DNA of 51,928 bases from Acidobacteriota bacterium. Lineage in GTDB: Bacteria > Acidobacteriota > Terriglobia > Bryobacterales > Bryobacteraceae. Below, in pieces: positions 7,734 to 15,385 of this stretch (within the stretch, counting starts at the first letter, position 1; each line of letters starts with the position of its first letter). The notes beneath the pieces are model-generated. The model was not told where the DNA came from. It made no database searches and worked only from the letters and a program-made list of their open reading frames with translations. The stretch is taken from assembly GCA_016213725.1 (NCBI GenBank), contig JACQZS010000280.1, positions 1 to 51,928 of the forward strand. The letters are read 5' to 3'. Position numbers and translations under genes: made by a program.

Positions 7734-8626
7734 TCCAGATTCAGCGCCTGCTCCCTGATCCTCTCGATGTTTGCCTTCGCTTCCAGCGCCAGCGACGAGA
7801 TCTTCAACCCCAGCTCGCCCACGCCCGAAGTCTTCGACAGGATCGTGTTCGTCTCCCGGTTCATCTCCTGCATCAGGAAATCCAGCTTCTTGCCCAGCTC
7901 CCCGCCGCCGTCCAGCAGCGCGTCCAACTCCCGCGAATGCACCTGCAGCCGCCCCAGCTCCTCCGTGATGTCGCTCCGGTCCGCCAGCACCGCCGCTTCC
8001 TGCGCCAGACGCTGCGGCTCCAGCCCCACCCCGTCCAGCAGTTCGCCCAGCCGCTCTTTCAGCCGCGCCTGGAAGTGCTCCACCGCCGGCTCCCGGTATT
8101 TCTCGATCTCTCCCGCATCCCGCCGGATCGCCACGTTGTGCCCCTTCAGCAGCTCCCGGATCTCCGCCCCTTCGCGCTCCCGGAACACGTTCAGCGCATC
8201 CAGCGCGTCCTGCGCCGCCGACAGCACCAGTTGCTCCAGGCCCTCCGGCGCGTCTTCATCTTCGGTGGGCTGCGCCAGCATCCCCGGAATCCGCAGCGCC
8301 GCGTTCAAATCCGGCTGCGCCGAGATCCCGAACACCCCCGTCGCCTCGTCCAGCGCCCGCAGATAGGCCTCGAATAGCGGCCGGTTCAGCGCCGCCGCCG
8401 CCGTCGCATGCGCCGGCACGAAGCTCAACCGCACATCCACATGCCCCCGGGAAACGTGCTTCTTCGCCAGCGCCCGCACGGCCGGCTCAAACTGCTCCAG
8501 CTGCGCCGGGATGTGCGTGTGCAGGTCCAGCGCCCGGTGGTTGACGCTCTTCACTGTCGCCGTCACTTCACCCTGCTCGCCGGTCTTCCGCACCCGCGCG
8601 TACCCTGTCATGCTCCGCAGCTTCAT
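7730..8626 (-). CDS. yicC: YicC-family endoribonuclease
   Basis: A 298-residue protein with the family N-terminus MKLRSMTGYA, SVNHRALDLH near residue 30, and the conserved C-terminal block GKKLDFLMQEMNRETNTILS followed by ALEAKANIERIREQALNLE. Family members are RNases acting on small RNAs and mRNA; the acidic Glu residues in the C-terminal block (QEMNRE) are thought to bind metal. Its start abuts the stop of the exporter gene at 8627, and its end overlaps gmk by 4 bp. Confidence 0.93.
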   Translation of the reverse strand: MKLRSMTGYARVRKTGEQGEVTATVKSVNHRALDLHTHIPAQLEQFEPAVRALAKKHVSRGHVDVRLSFVPAHATAAAALNRPLFEAYLRALDEATGVFGISAQPDLNAALRIPGMLAQPTEDEDAPEGLEQLVLSAAQDALDALNVFREREGAEIRELLKGHNVAIRRDAGEIEKYREPAVEHFQARLKERLGELLDGVGLEPQRLAQEAAVLADRSDITEELGRLQVHSRELDALLDGGGELGKKLDFLMQEMNRETNTILSKTSGVGELGLKISSLALEAKANIERIREQALNLE

Positions 8627-10447
8627 TTAGCTCTCCAGATCCACAAACTGCAGCTCGTGCAACCGCTGGTAAATTCCACCCTGGCTCACCAGTTCTTCGT
8701 GCGTCCCAATCTCGCTGATCGCCCCGCCGCTCAGCACCACAATCCGGTCCGCTCTCCGGATGGTGGAGAGCCTGTGCGCGATCACGATCACGGTCCGGTT
8801 CTCCATCAGGTTCGCCAGCGCTCGCTGTACCAGAATCTCACTCTCCGTATCCAGCTGCGACGTCGCCTCGTCCAGCACTAGGATCGGCGCGTTCTTCAGG
8901 ATCGCCCGCGCAATCGACAGCCGCTGCCGCTGCCCCCCGCTCAGCTTGGCCCCGCGCTCTCCAATGCGCGTCTCGTAGCCTTCCGGCAGCTCCTGGATAA
9001 ACTCGTCCGCCAGCGCGTTCTTCGCCGCTTCCGCCACCTCGTCCGTCCGCGCCTCCGGCCGCCCGTAGCGGATGTTGCCCGCCACCGTGTCGTCGAACAG
9101 GAACGTCTCCTGGCTCACCATCGCAATCTGCCGCCGCAGCGACTTCAGGCTCACCTCTCGAATGTCCTTCCCGTCGATCCGGATCGAGCCGTCCGTCACG
9201 TCGTAGAACCGCGCCAGCAGGCCCGCCAGCGTTGTCTTGCCCGATCCGCTCGGACCCACCAGCGCCACCACTTCACCCCGCTTCACCTCCAGCGTGAAAC
9301 CCTGAATCGTCAGTCCGTTCGAGGTCTCCGGATACCGGAAGTTCACGTTGTCGAACAGGATCGATTCGCGCAGCCCGGCCAGTGCCGGCGCACCCGCCTG
9401 CTCCACCACCTGCTGCTCGCGGTCGATGTATTCGAACACCCGCTGGCTCGCCCCCGCCGCCTGCTCGAAGATGTTGTGGATTCCCGTCAGCCTTTTCACG
9501 GGTTCGTACAGCAGCAGCAGCGCCGAAACGAACTCCATGAACCCGCCCGGCGTCATCCGGCCTGCGATGATCTGCGTCCGCGCATACGTCAGCAGCCCCA
9601 CAATCGTCAGCGCCCCGAAAAACTCGATAATCGGCGACGGCAGCGCCTGCAGCGCGATGTACTTCAGGCTCGATCTCTTAAACCGCTGCGCCGCCTTCTT
9701 GAACCGCGAACTCTCCAGCGCCTCCGCCGTGAAGCTCTTCACCACCGCGTGCCCGCTGAACGCCTCCTGCAGAATCTGGCTCATCTCCGCCGCCTGGTCC
9801 TGCGCGCTCCGCGTCGACCGCCGGATCTTCTTCCCCAGCCGCGCCGTCGGAAGAATCACGAACGGCAGCACCGTCACCGACACCAGCGCCAGCTTCCAGT
9901 CGTTCTGGAACAGCACATACGCCATCCCCAGTACGGCGAAGCTCTGCCTCAGCCAGTCCGCCAGCATCTGCGACACCGCCAGCTGGATCTTCTCGATGTC
10001 GCTCATGATCGACGACATCAGCCGCCCCGTCGAATGCGACTGGAAGAACGCATGCTCTTCCGCCACTACCTTCTCAAAGGTCTTCTGCCGCAGGTCCGTC
10101 ACCGCCGACAGCCCCACGTAACTCACCAGGTAATTGCCAAAGTAATCCGCGATGCCCTTCACCAGGAACAGCATCAGAATCGACACCGCCACCAGCGTCC
10201 ACACGTTGTGGATCTCGAACGGCACTAGCTGGTCCAGGTAGAGCTGGAAATGCAGGAATTGCGGCACCGGCAGCGCCACCCGCGCCTCCGGGCTGGCCGG
10301 GTGCAGCACGCGGTCGAACACCGGCTTCAGCAGCACCGGCAGCATCGCCCGGCCCGCCCCCGAAATCAGCATCAGGAATACCGACAGCAGCAGCACAGGC
10401 GTATAGCGCCGTGCGTAAGCGATGAGCCGCGTCGTCTCCTGAAACAC
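8627..10447 (-). CDS. msbA: MsbA-type lipid/multidrug ABC exporter, fused permease and ATPase
   Basis: A 606-residue half-transporter. Six membrane segments occupy roughly residues 15-320. The ATPase has Walker A GPSGSGKTT (398-406), the Q-loop SQETFLFDDT, the signature LSGGQRQRL (502-510), Walker B ILVLDEATS (522-530) and the switch H558. The length and YALQ-rich loops fit lipid flippases such as MsbA more than peptide exporters. Housekeeping neighbours favour lipid A or lipid export, but drug efflux cannot be excluded. Starts 9 bp after the Trm112-like gene and abuts yicC. Confidence 0.85.
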   Translation of the reverse strand: MFQETTRLIAYARRYTPVLLLSVFLMLISGAGRAMLPVLLKPVFDRVLHPASPEARVALPVPQFLHFQLYLDQLVPFEIHNVWTLVAVSILMLFLVKGIADYFGNYLVSYVGLSAVTDLRQKTFEKVVAEEHAFFQSHSTGRLMSSIMSDIEKIQLAVSQMLADWLRQSFAVLGMAYVLFQNDWKLALVSVTVLPFVILPTARLGKKIRRSTRSAQDQAAEMSQILQEAFSGHAVVKSFTAEALESSRFKKAAQRFKRSSLKYIALQALPSPIIEFFGALTIVGLLTYARTQIIAGRMTPGGFMEFVSALLLLYEPVKRLTGIHNIFEQAAGASQRVFEYIDREQQVVEQAGAPALAGLRESILFDNVNFRYPETSNGLTIQGFTLEVKRGEVVALVGPSGSGKTTLAGLLARFYDVTDGSIRIDGKDIREVSLKSLRRQIAMVSQETFLFDDTVAGNIRYGRPEARTDEVAEAAKNALADEFIQELPEGYETRIGERGAKLSGGQRQRLSIARAILKNAPILVLDEATSQLDTESEILVQRALANLMENRTVIVIAHRLSTIRRADRIVVLSGGAISEIGTHEELVSQGGIYQRLHELQFVDLES

Positions 10448-10456
10448 GGCGCCCGG

Positions 10457-10627
10457 CTACTCTTCGACCTTCGCCTCGTCCACCAGCATCACCGGGATGT
10501 CGTCCCGGATCGGGTAGACGCGCTTGCAGCCCTCGCACTTCAGTCCGAGCTTGTCCTCTGTCAGATGGACGGGCTCCTTGCATGCCGGGCACACGAGAAT
10601 GTCGAGCAGATCTTGACTGACGGCCAT
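10457..10627 (-). CDS. Trm112-like zinc-ribbon protein
   Basis: A 56-residue protein read from the ATG at 10627. Two CxxC pairs are visible: CPAC near residue 13-16 and CEGC near 32-35, with YPIRDDIPVMLVDEA at the end. This is the Trm112/YcaR family, whose members stabilise methyltransferases or simply hold zinc. It lies 9 bp upstream of the exporter, where YcaR-type proteins often sit next to lipid A genes (msbA-lpxK-ycaR in Escherichia coli), so a link with lipid A is plausible. No lpxK is present here. Confidence 0.85.
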   Translation of the reverse strand: MAVSQDLLDILVCPACKEPVHLTEDKLGLKCEGCKRVYPIRDDIPVMLVDEAKVEE

Positions 10628-10691
10628 AAGAATCACCCGATTCTACCAGAGGCCCCGGCCTGGGAACTCCGGTCCTGTCCTGAGACTATGC

Positions 10692-11351
10692 TTAGCCCTT
10701 CATCTCCGCCCGCGCCTTCGCCACCACTTCCAGGAACTGCTTGGCGCGCTCTTCGAACACTTCGTACTTGCCTTCTTTGATCGTCTTGGCGTCCACCAGT
10801 TCGCCGCCCACCGCCACCGCGCACGCTCCGGCTTTCAGGAAATCCGCCGCCGTCGTCAGGCTCACTCCGCCCGTGGGAATCATCTCGATCTGCGGGAACG
10901 GCCCCTTCAGCGCCTTGATGTACTTCGCCCCGCCCACGTTGTCGCACGGAAACACCTTCACGATGTCCGCCCCGCCCTGCCACGCCGCCAGCACTTCCGT
11001 CGGCGTCAGCGCGCCCGGGCAGATCGGCCTTGAATACCGCTGCGCCATCTCGATCGTCTTCAGGTTCAGCGCCGGCGTCACAAAGAACTGCGCCCCCGCC
11101 AGCATGCAGATGCGGCACGTCTCCGGATCCAGCACCGTCCCCGCGCCCAGCACCATCTTGTCTCCGAATTCGTCGGCCAGCTTCTCCAGCACCTTCACCG
11201 CGCCGGGCACCGTCATCGTCACTTCCGCCGCGCGGATGCCGCCGCGGTAGATCGCTTCAATCGCCTTGTAGGCGCTCTCGGCCGAAGGAGTACGCACCAC
11301 CGGCACAATGCCGATTTCAATCATTGCGGAGAGGATGCTCTCTTTTTTCAT
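10692..11351 (-). CDS. eda: KDPG/KHG aldolase family protein
   Basis: A 219-residue class I aldolase. The Schiff-base lysine is K132 in DIVKVFPCD and the general base E43 is in AAEVTMTVPG, with GAGTVLDPE and IPTGGVSLTTAADFLKAG completing the phosphate site. The family cleaves 2-keto-3-deoxy-6-phosphogluconate to pyruvate and glyceraldehyde 3-phosphate, or acts on related 2-keto sugars. It starts 12 bp after the broken acyltransferase and is 64 bp from the Trm112-like gene. No edd or kinase is nearby, so the in vivo substrate is uncertain. Confidence 0.9.
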   Translation of the reverse strand: MKKESILSAMIEIGIVPVVRTPSAESAYKAIEAIYRGGIRAAEVTMTVPGAVKVLEKLADEFGDKMVLGAGTVLDPETCRICMLAGAQFFVTPALNLKTIEMAQRYSRPICPGALTPTEVLAAWQGGADIVKVFPCDNVGGAKYIKALKGPFPQIEMIPTGGVSLTTAADFLKAGACAVAVGGELVDAKTIKEGKYEVFEERAKQFLEVVAKARAEMKG

Positions 11352-11363
11352 GCTTTGATCGTA

Positions 11364-12403
11364 TCACTCTCCACCGTGCCGTCCGTAGAAACTCGCAGCC
11401 CCTTCCGGCCCCAGATAACGCTCCACCTGCTTCCTCGGCGCCGTCATCAAATCCACCACAATCAGCCCATCCAGGTCTTCCACGCTCTGCGGCCGCGGAA
11501 ACCCCCGCAGGTCTTCCGCCTTGGGGGGACGCCACGCCGCCGCCAGCCTCACTTCCAACACCCCACTCCTCGCCAGCACCCGCTCCGCCGGCAACTCCTC
11601 CAGCTCCTTTTCCACCCACTCCACCGGCACATCCGGCCCCAGCCGCGCCTGCAATTTCTTCAACTTCCGTGGCTCCACCCCCCGCCGCGCCATCCAGAAC
11701 GTACGCCGCCGCATCTCATCGGTCTCCACCCGCTCGGCCGGCAGCGGCTGCCCCACCCGCACCTCCATCCGGCTGTTCTTCTTGTTCAGCAACTCGTGCG
11801 GCAGCAGCGCCGTCCGCAGCCTCGGGTGCAGGAGCCCGGCAATCTGGAATAGGGCGCTGTTCGCGCCTCCGAAGTAGACCGGCACTACCCTCGCCCCGGC
11901 CTGCCGCGCCAGCCGCGCCGCCGTATCCTGCCACTGCGGATCCTCCACCCGCCCCCGTCCAACCCCTCCACCGCGCGCCGCACTGCCCGCGCGTTCTTCC
12001 CTTTCGCAAACGGGTCCACCGCGATCATCTCCCCCGCCAGCTCCGGCAACTGCCCCAGGATCTGGTTCGCCAGGATCCGCGCGTCCCCCCTCACCCGCCG
12101 CAGCAGCAGCGCCAGTACCGCCGCTTCCACCATTCCGTGAGGATGATTCGCCACCACCACCACCGGGCCGCTCTTCGGAATCTTCTCCACGTCCCGCTCC
12201 TCCACCTGCACCGTCACGCCCAACTCCGCCAGCAACTGCTCCGCGAACGGCGCCCCCCTCCGCCTCCGTACCGTGTCGCACATCGTGTCCAGCGCTTCCA
12301 GCCGCAGCAACCGGTCCAGCGCCCCCGCCACCGGCCCCGGCAGCGGCCGTTCCATCATTTGCCGCAATGCGCCCCGAAAGACCGTGGTTGTTTCCATCTT
12401 CAC
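11364..12403 (-). pseudogene. Lysophospholipid acyltransferase-like gene broken by an internal deletion and frameshift
   Basis: The N-terminal part (GTG 12403 or ATG 12397) includes VVVVANHPHGMVEA, the acyltransferase block I, and MIAVDPFAKGKNARAVRRAV. Near 11945-11958 the homology passes to the next frame, which continues RVEDPQWQDTAARLARQ, VVPVYFGGANSALFQ and LHPRLRTALLPHELLNKK to a stop at 11364. The two halves abut but the segment carrying the expected FPAGEVSH block is absent, so this is more than a single-base slip. The junction lies in the G-run GGGGGCGGG, suggesting slippage or an assembly fault. An intact enzyme would acylate lysophospholipids at the inner membrane. Confidence 0.7.
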
Positions 12404-12512
12404 TCACACCCTAGGCCACCCCCGTCAATTCCACGTGACACCCCCGCGAGAATTCTGTAAACACCCGCTCCCCTTTCGGCATCTGACAAACTAGAGAGAG
12501 AGTGAAACTCCA

Positions 12513-13361
12513 ATGAACGCCATCAAGACCGTTCTCCTTCTGGGCCTCATGAGCGGCATCGTCCTCGCCGCCGGCCAGGCCTTCGGCGGCCGCCGCGGCC
12601 TCATGATGGGCCTCGTGATGGCCGTCCTGATGAACGTCGCCAGCTACTTCTTCTCCGAGAAGATCGCCCTCATGTCCTCCGGAGCCATCCGCATCAGCGA
12701 AACCGAAAACTCCGAGGTCTTCTGGCGCGTCCAGCCCATGGTCAAGCGCCTCACCGAAAAGATGGGCCTGCCCATGCCCAAGCTCTGGGTGATCCCCGAA
12801 GACGCCCCCAACGCCTTCGCCACCGGCCGCAACCCCGCCCACTCCTCCGTCGCCGTCACCGTCGGCCTCCTGCGCCTCATGAACGACGACGAGATCGAAG
12901 GCGTCGTCGCCCACGAACTCGGCCATATCCGCAATCGCGACATCCTCATCTCTTCCATCGCCGCCACCCTCGCGGCCGCCATCACCTTCGCCGCCCGCAT
13001 GGCCTTCTTCTTCGGCGGTTCCCGCCACGATGACGACGATTCGCCCAGCCCCATCGCCGCCATCGCCATGATGATCCTCGCGCCCGTTGCGGCCCTGCTC
13101 ATCCAGATGGCTATCTCCCGCACCCGCGAGTACGGCGCCGATGCTGCCGCCGCGAAGTTCACCGGCTCCCCCTCCGGCCTCATCTCCGCTCTCCGCAAGC
13201 TCGAAGGCTACTCCCGCCGCATCCCCATGGATGCCTCCCCGGCCATGTCGCACATGTACATCATCAAGCCCTTCTCCGGGCAGTCGATGATGCGTCTCTT
13301 CTCCACCCACCCGGCCACTGAAGAGCGCATCGCGCGCCTGGAAAGGCTGCGCACCGCGTGA
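12513..13361 (+). CDS. htpX: HtpX-family membrane zinc metalloprotease
   Basis: A 282-residue M48 protease of the inner membrane. Two N-terminal membrane segments (about 5-22 and 28-47) precede the zinc site HELGH (134-138); the third ligand is the Glu of TREYGADAAA. Two more hydrophobic segments lie between them (about 148-168 and 180-200). The family degrades misfolded membrane proteins. Length matches HtpX. The upstream 109-bp gap is shared with the divergent acyltransferase. It ends in a 4-bp overlap with the next gene. Confidence 0.93.
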   Translation: MNAIKTVLLLGLMSGIVLAAGQAFGGRRGLMMGLVMAVLMNVASYFFSEKIALMSSGAIRISETENSEVFWRVQPMVKRLTEKMGLPMPKLWVIPEDAPNAFATGRNPAHSSVAVTVGLLRLMNDDEIEGVVAHELGHIRNRDILISSIAATLAAAITFAARMAFFFGGSRHDDDDSPSPIAAIAMMILAPVAALLIQMAISRTREYGADAAAAKFTGSPSGLISALRKLEGYSRRIPMDASPAMSHMYIIKPFSGQSMMRLFSTHPATEERIARLERLRTA

Positions 13362-14518
13362 ACTCAGTCCAGATCACCCGCAAAGGCGAGGCGCGCCTGG
13401 AATCCGGCCACCCCTGGATCTTCGCCAGCGACATCTCCAACCGCGGCTCCGCCCAACCCGGCGAAGCCGTTCGCGTCACCAATCAGAAGGGGCGCTGCCT
13501 CGGCGTAGCTCACTACAGCTCTACTTCCCAGATCACCCTCCGCCTCCTCTCCCACACGGACGAGCCTCTCACCCGCGGCTTCTTCTTCGCCCGCCTCAAA
13601 GCCGCTCTCGAGCACCGCCTCCGCGTCGCCCCCGCCGCCACCTCCTACCGCCTCGTCCACGCCGAAGGCGATCTCCTCCCCGGCCTCATCATCGACCGCT
13701 ACGGCGACTACCTCGTCCTGCAACTCCTCGACCAGGGCATGGACGCCGTCCGCCACACCCTCACCGACTGCCTGACTGAACTGCTCGCCCCCAAAGGCAT
13801 CATCGCCCGCAACGACGTCCCCGTCCGCCGCCTCGAGTCCCTCTCCCAGGCACCCGAAATCCTCTCCGGCGAGATCCCCGAGCGCGTCCCCGTCACCCTC
13901 AACCACCTCGCCCTCCACGCCGACCTCCGCCGCGGCCAGAAAACCGGCGTCTACCTCGACCAGCGCGAAAACTACCTCGCCGCCGCCCGCTTCGCCCGCG
14001 GCCGCGCCCTAGATTGCTTCACCTCCACCGGCGGCTTCGCCCTCCACCTCGCCGCCGCCTGCGATTCCGTCGAGGCCGTCGATTCTTCTCCCGATGCCCT
14101 CACCACCGCCCAGGCCAATGCCCAGGCTAACTCCATCGCCAACATCACTTTCCGCGAGGCCAACGCCTTCGATTACCTCTCTGGCCTGGCCACCGCCCGC
14201 CGCCAGTTCGATACCATCGTTCTCGATCCCCCCGCCTTCGCCAAGTCCCGCACCACCCTGGACTCCGCCCTGCGCGGCTACAAAGAGATCAACTTCAAAG
14301 CCCTCAAGCTTTTGCCCCCCGGCGGCACCCTGGTCACCTGCTCCTGCAGCCATCACGTCTCCGAGTCTTCGCTCTTTGATGTCGTAGCCCAGGCCGCCCT
14401 CGACGCCCGCCGCACCCTCCGCGTTCTCGACCGCCGCACCCAGGCTCAGGACCACCCCATTCTCCTCACCGTCCCCGAGACTCTATACCTGAAGTGCCTC
14501 ATCCTCGAAGTTCTCTGA
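13358..14518 (+). CDS. rlmI: RlmI-like 23S rRNA cytosine-C5 methyltransferase
   Basis: A 386-residue protein of the COG1092 type. An N-terminal PUA domain (about 1-75) is followed by a Rossmann methyltransferase with LDCFTSTGGFALHLA (218-232), VLDPPAFAKSR (288-298) and TCSCSHHVSE (327-336), which carries the catalytic-type cysteines. RlmI methylates C1962 of 23S rRNA; that exact target is inferred by family. The GTG at 13358 overlaps the htpX stop by 4 bp, so translation is probably coupled. Confidence 0.82.
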   Translation: MNSVQITRKGEARLESGHPWIFASDISNRGSAQPGEAVRVTNQKGRCLGVAHYSSTSQITLRLLSHTDEPLTRGFFFARLKAALEHRLRVAPAATSYRLVHAEGDLLPGLIIDRYGDYLVLQLLDQGMDAVRHTLTDCLTELLAPKGIIARNDVPVRRLESLSQAPEILSGEIPERVPVTLNHLALHADLRRGQKTGVYLDQRENYLAAARFARGRALDCFTSTGGFALHLAAACDSVEAVDSSPDALTTAQANAQANSIANITFREANAFDYLSGLATARRQFDTIVLDPPAFAKSRTTLDSALRGYKEINFKALKLLPPGGTLVTCSCSHHVSESSLFDVVAQAALDARRTLRVLDRRTQAQDHPILLTVPETLYLKCLILEVL

Positions 14519-14531
14519 CCCGCACCCTCCG

Positions 14532-14540
14532 TGCTAAACT
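14532..14540 (+). promoter_or_regulatory. Candidate extended -10 of tRNA-Ala
   Basis: TGC followed by TAAACT reads as an extended -10 box ending 18 nt before the tRNA start, a suitable distance. No good -35 is visible at 16-18 bp upstream, inside the end of the methyltransferase gene. Confidence 0.3.
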
Positions 14541-14558
14541 GAAATCGCACCAACTCGT

Positions 14559-14634
14559 GGGCGGCTAGCTCAGTTGGGAGAGCACCGCGTTCGCAACGCG
14601 GGGGTCGTGGGTTCGAGTCCCATGCCGTCCACCA
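14559..14634 (+). tRNA. tRNA-Ala (anticodon CGC)
   Basis: The acceptor arms GGGCGGC (14559-14565) and GCCGTCC (14624-14630) pair with the G3-U70 wobble that is the identity mark of alanine tRNA. The anticodon stem CCGCG/CGCGG encloses TTCGCAA, anticodon CGC, which reads GCG. The T arm GTGGG-TTCGAGT-CCCAT is intact. Discriminator A is followed by an encoded CCA. Length is 76 nt. Confidence 0.97.
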
Positions 14635-14676
14635 TCCCCCCTTCCCTCCCGCCTCCAACCGCACTACAATCCACCC

Positions 14677-15024
14677 ATGCCCCCAGCTCCCGCCATCGCC
14701 CACCACATGGTCACCACTTCCTTCGACCTCCAGGGCTATACCGTCATCCGCAACCTCGGCATCGTCCGCGGCATCATCGTCCGCTCCCGCTCCATCTTCG
14801 GCACCATCGGCGCCGGACTCCAGACCCTCGCCGGCGGCAACATCAGCCTCCTCACCGATCTCTGCGAGCGCACCCGCAACGACAGCTTCGAACTCATGCT
14901 CCAGCACGCCGCCGCCTTTGGCGCTAATGCCGTCGTCGGAGTCCGCTACGACGCCACCGAAATCATGTCCGGCGTCACTGAAGTCCTCTGCTATGGCACC
15001 GCCGTCTACGTCCAGCCCAAGTAA
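14677..15024 (+). CDS. YbjQ/UPF0145 family protein
   Basis: A 115-residue protein of the YbjQ family. The pattern [20 protein letters not shown], then [20 protein letters not shown] and [15 protein letters not shown], ending in YGTAVYV, is characteristic. The family forms pentamers and is often called heavy-metal-binding, but its cellular role is not established. A second ATG at 14707 would drop ten weakly conserved residues and is also possible. It lies between tRNA-Ala and the DUF3467 gene. Confidence 0.85.
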   Translation: MPPAPAIAHHMVTTSFDLQGYTVIRNLGIVRGIIVRSRSIFGTIGAGLQTLAGGNISLLTDLCERTRNDSFELMLQHAAAFGANAVVGVRYDATEIMSGVTEVLCYGTAVYVQPK

Positions 15025-15085
15025 GGCCCCGGCCGCCGCGCCGCCAACCACAGCCCCTTCCCCCACTCTGCTACCCTCATTTCGT

Positions 15086-15382
15086 ATGCACGCGCCCGCC
15101 CCTCAACCCGCCGTCCACCTCGAAAACGGCCCCGACTATCGCGAAGGCTACGCCAACTCCGTCCAGCTCCGCGCCTCGCTCTGGGACTTCCTCCTCCTGT
15201 TCGGCACCGTCCGCCAGCAGTCCCCCGAATCCGTCGTCATCCAGAACTTCCAGGGCGTCTACCTCAGCCCCCAACAGGCCAAAGCCCTCCTCAACGTCCT
15301 ATCCACCAACGTCCAGCAATACGAAGCCACCTTCGGCGAAATCCGCCTCGAGCCTCAAGGCGACTCCCGCCTCGTCCAATAG
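15086..15382 (+). CDS. DUF3467 family protein
   Basis: A 98-residue protein from the ATG at 15086. The body YANSVQLRASLWDFLLLFG and QGVYLSPQQAKALLNVLS matches DUF3467, a small alpha/beta family with no known reaction, found widely in bacteria. The same frame is open further upstream but overlaps the YbjQ gene and is not conserved there. Its stop lies 3 bp from the stop of the convergent fused spermidine-synthase gene. Confidence 0.8.
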   Translation: MHAPAPQPAVHLENGPDYREGYANSVQLRASLWDFLLLFGTVRQQSPESVVIQNFQGVYLSPQQAKALLNVLSTNVQQYEATFGEIRLEPQGDSRLVQ

Positions 15383-15385
15383 CGC

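Noticed and set aside
12411-13310. - strand ORF of 299 codons opposite htpX
   Set aside because: Glycine- and aspartate-rich shadow; the + strand has HELGH and membrane segments.
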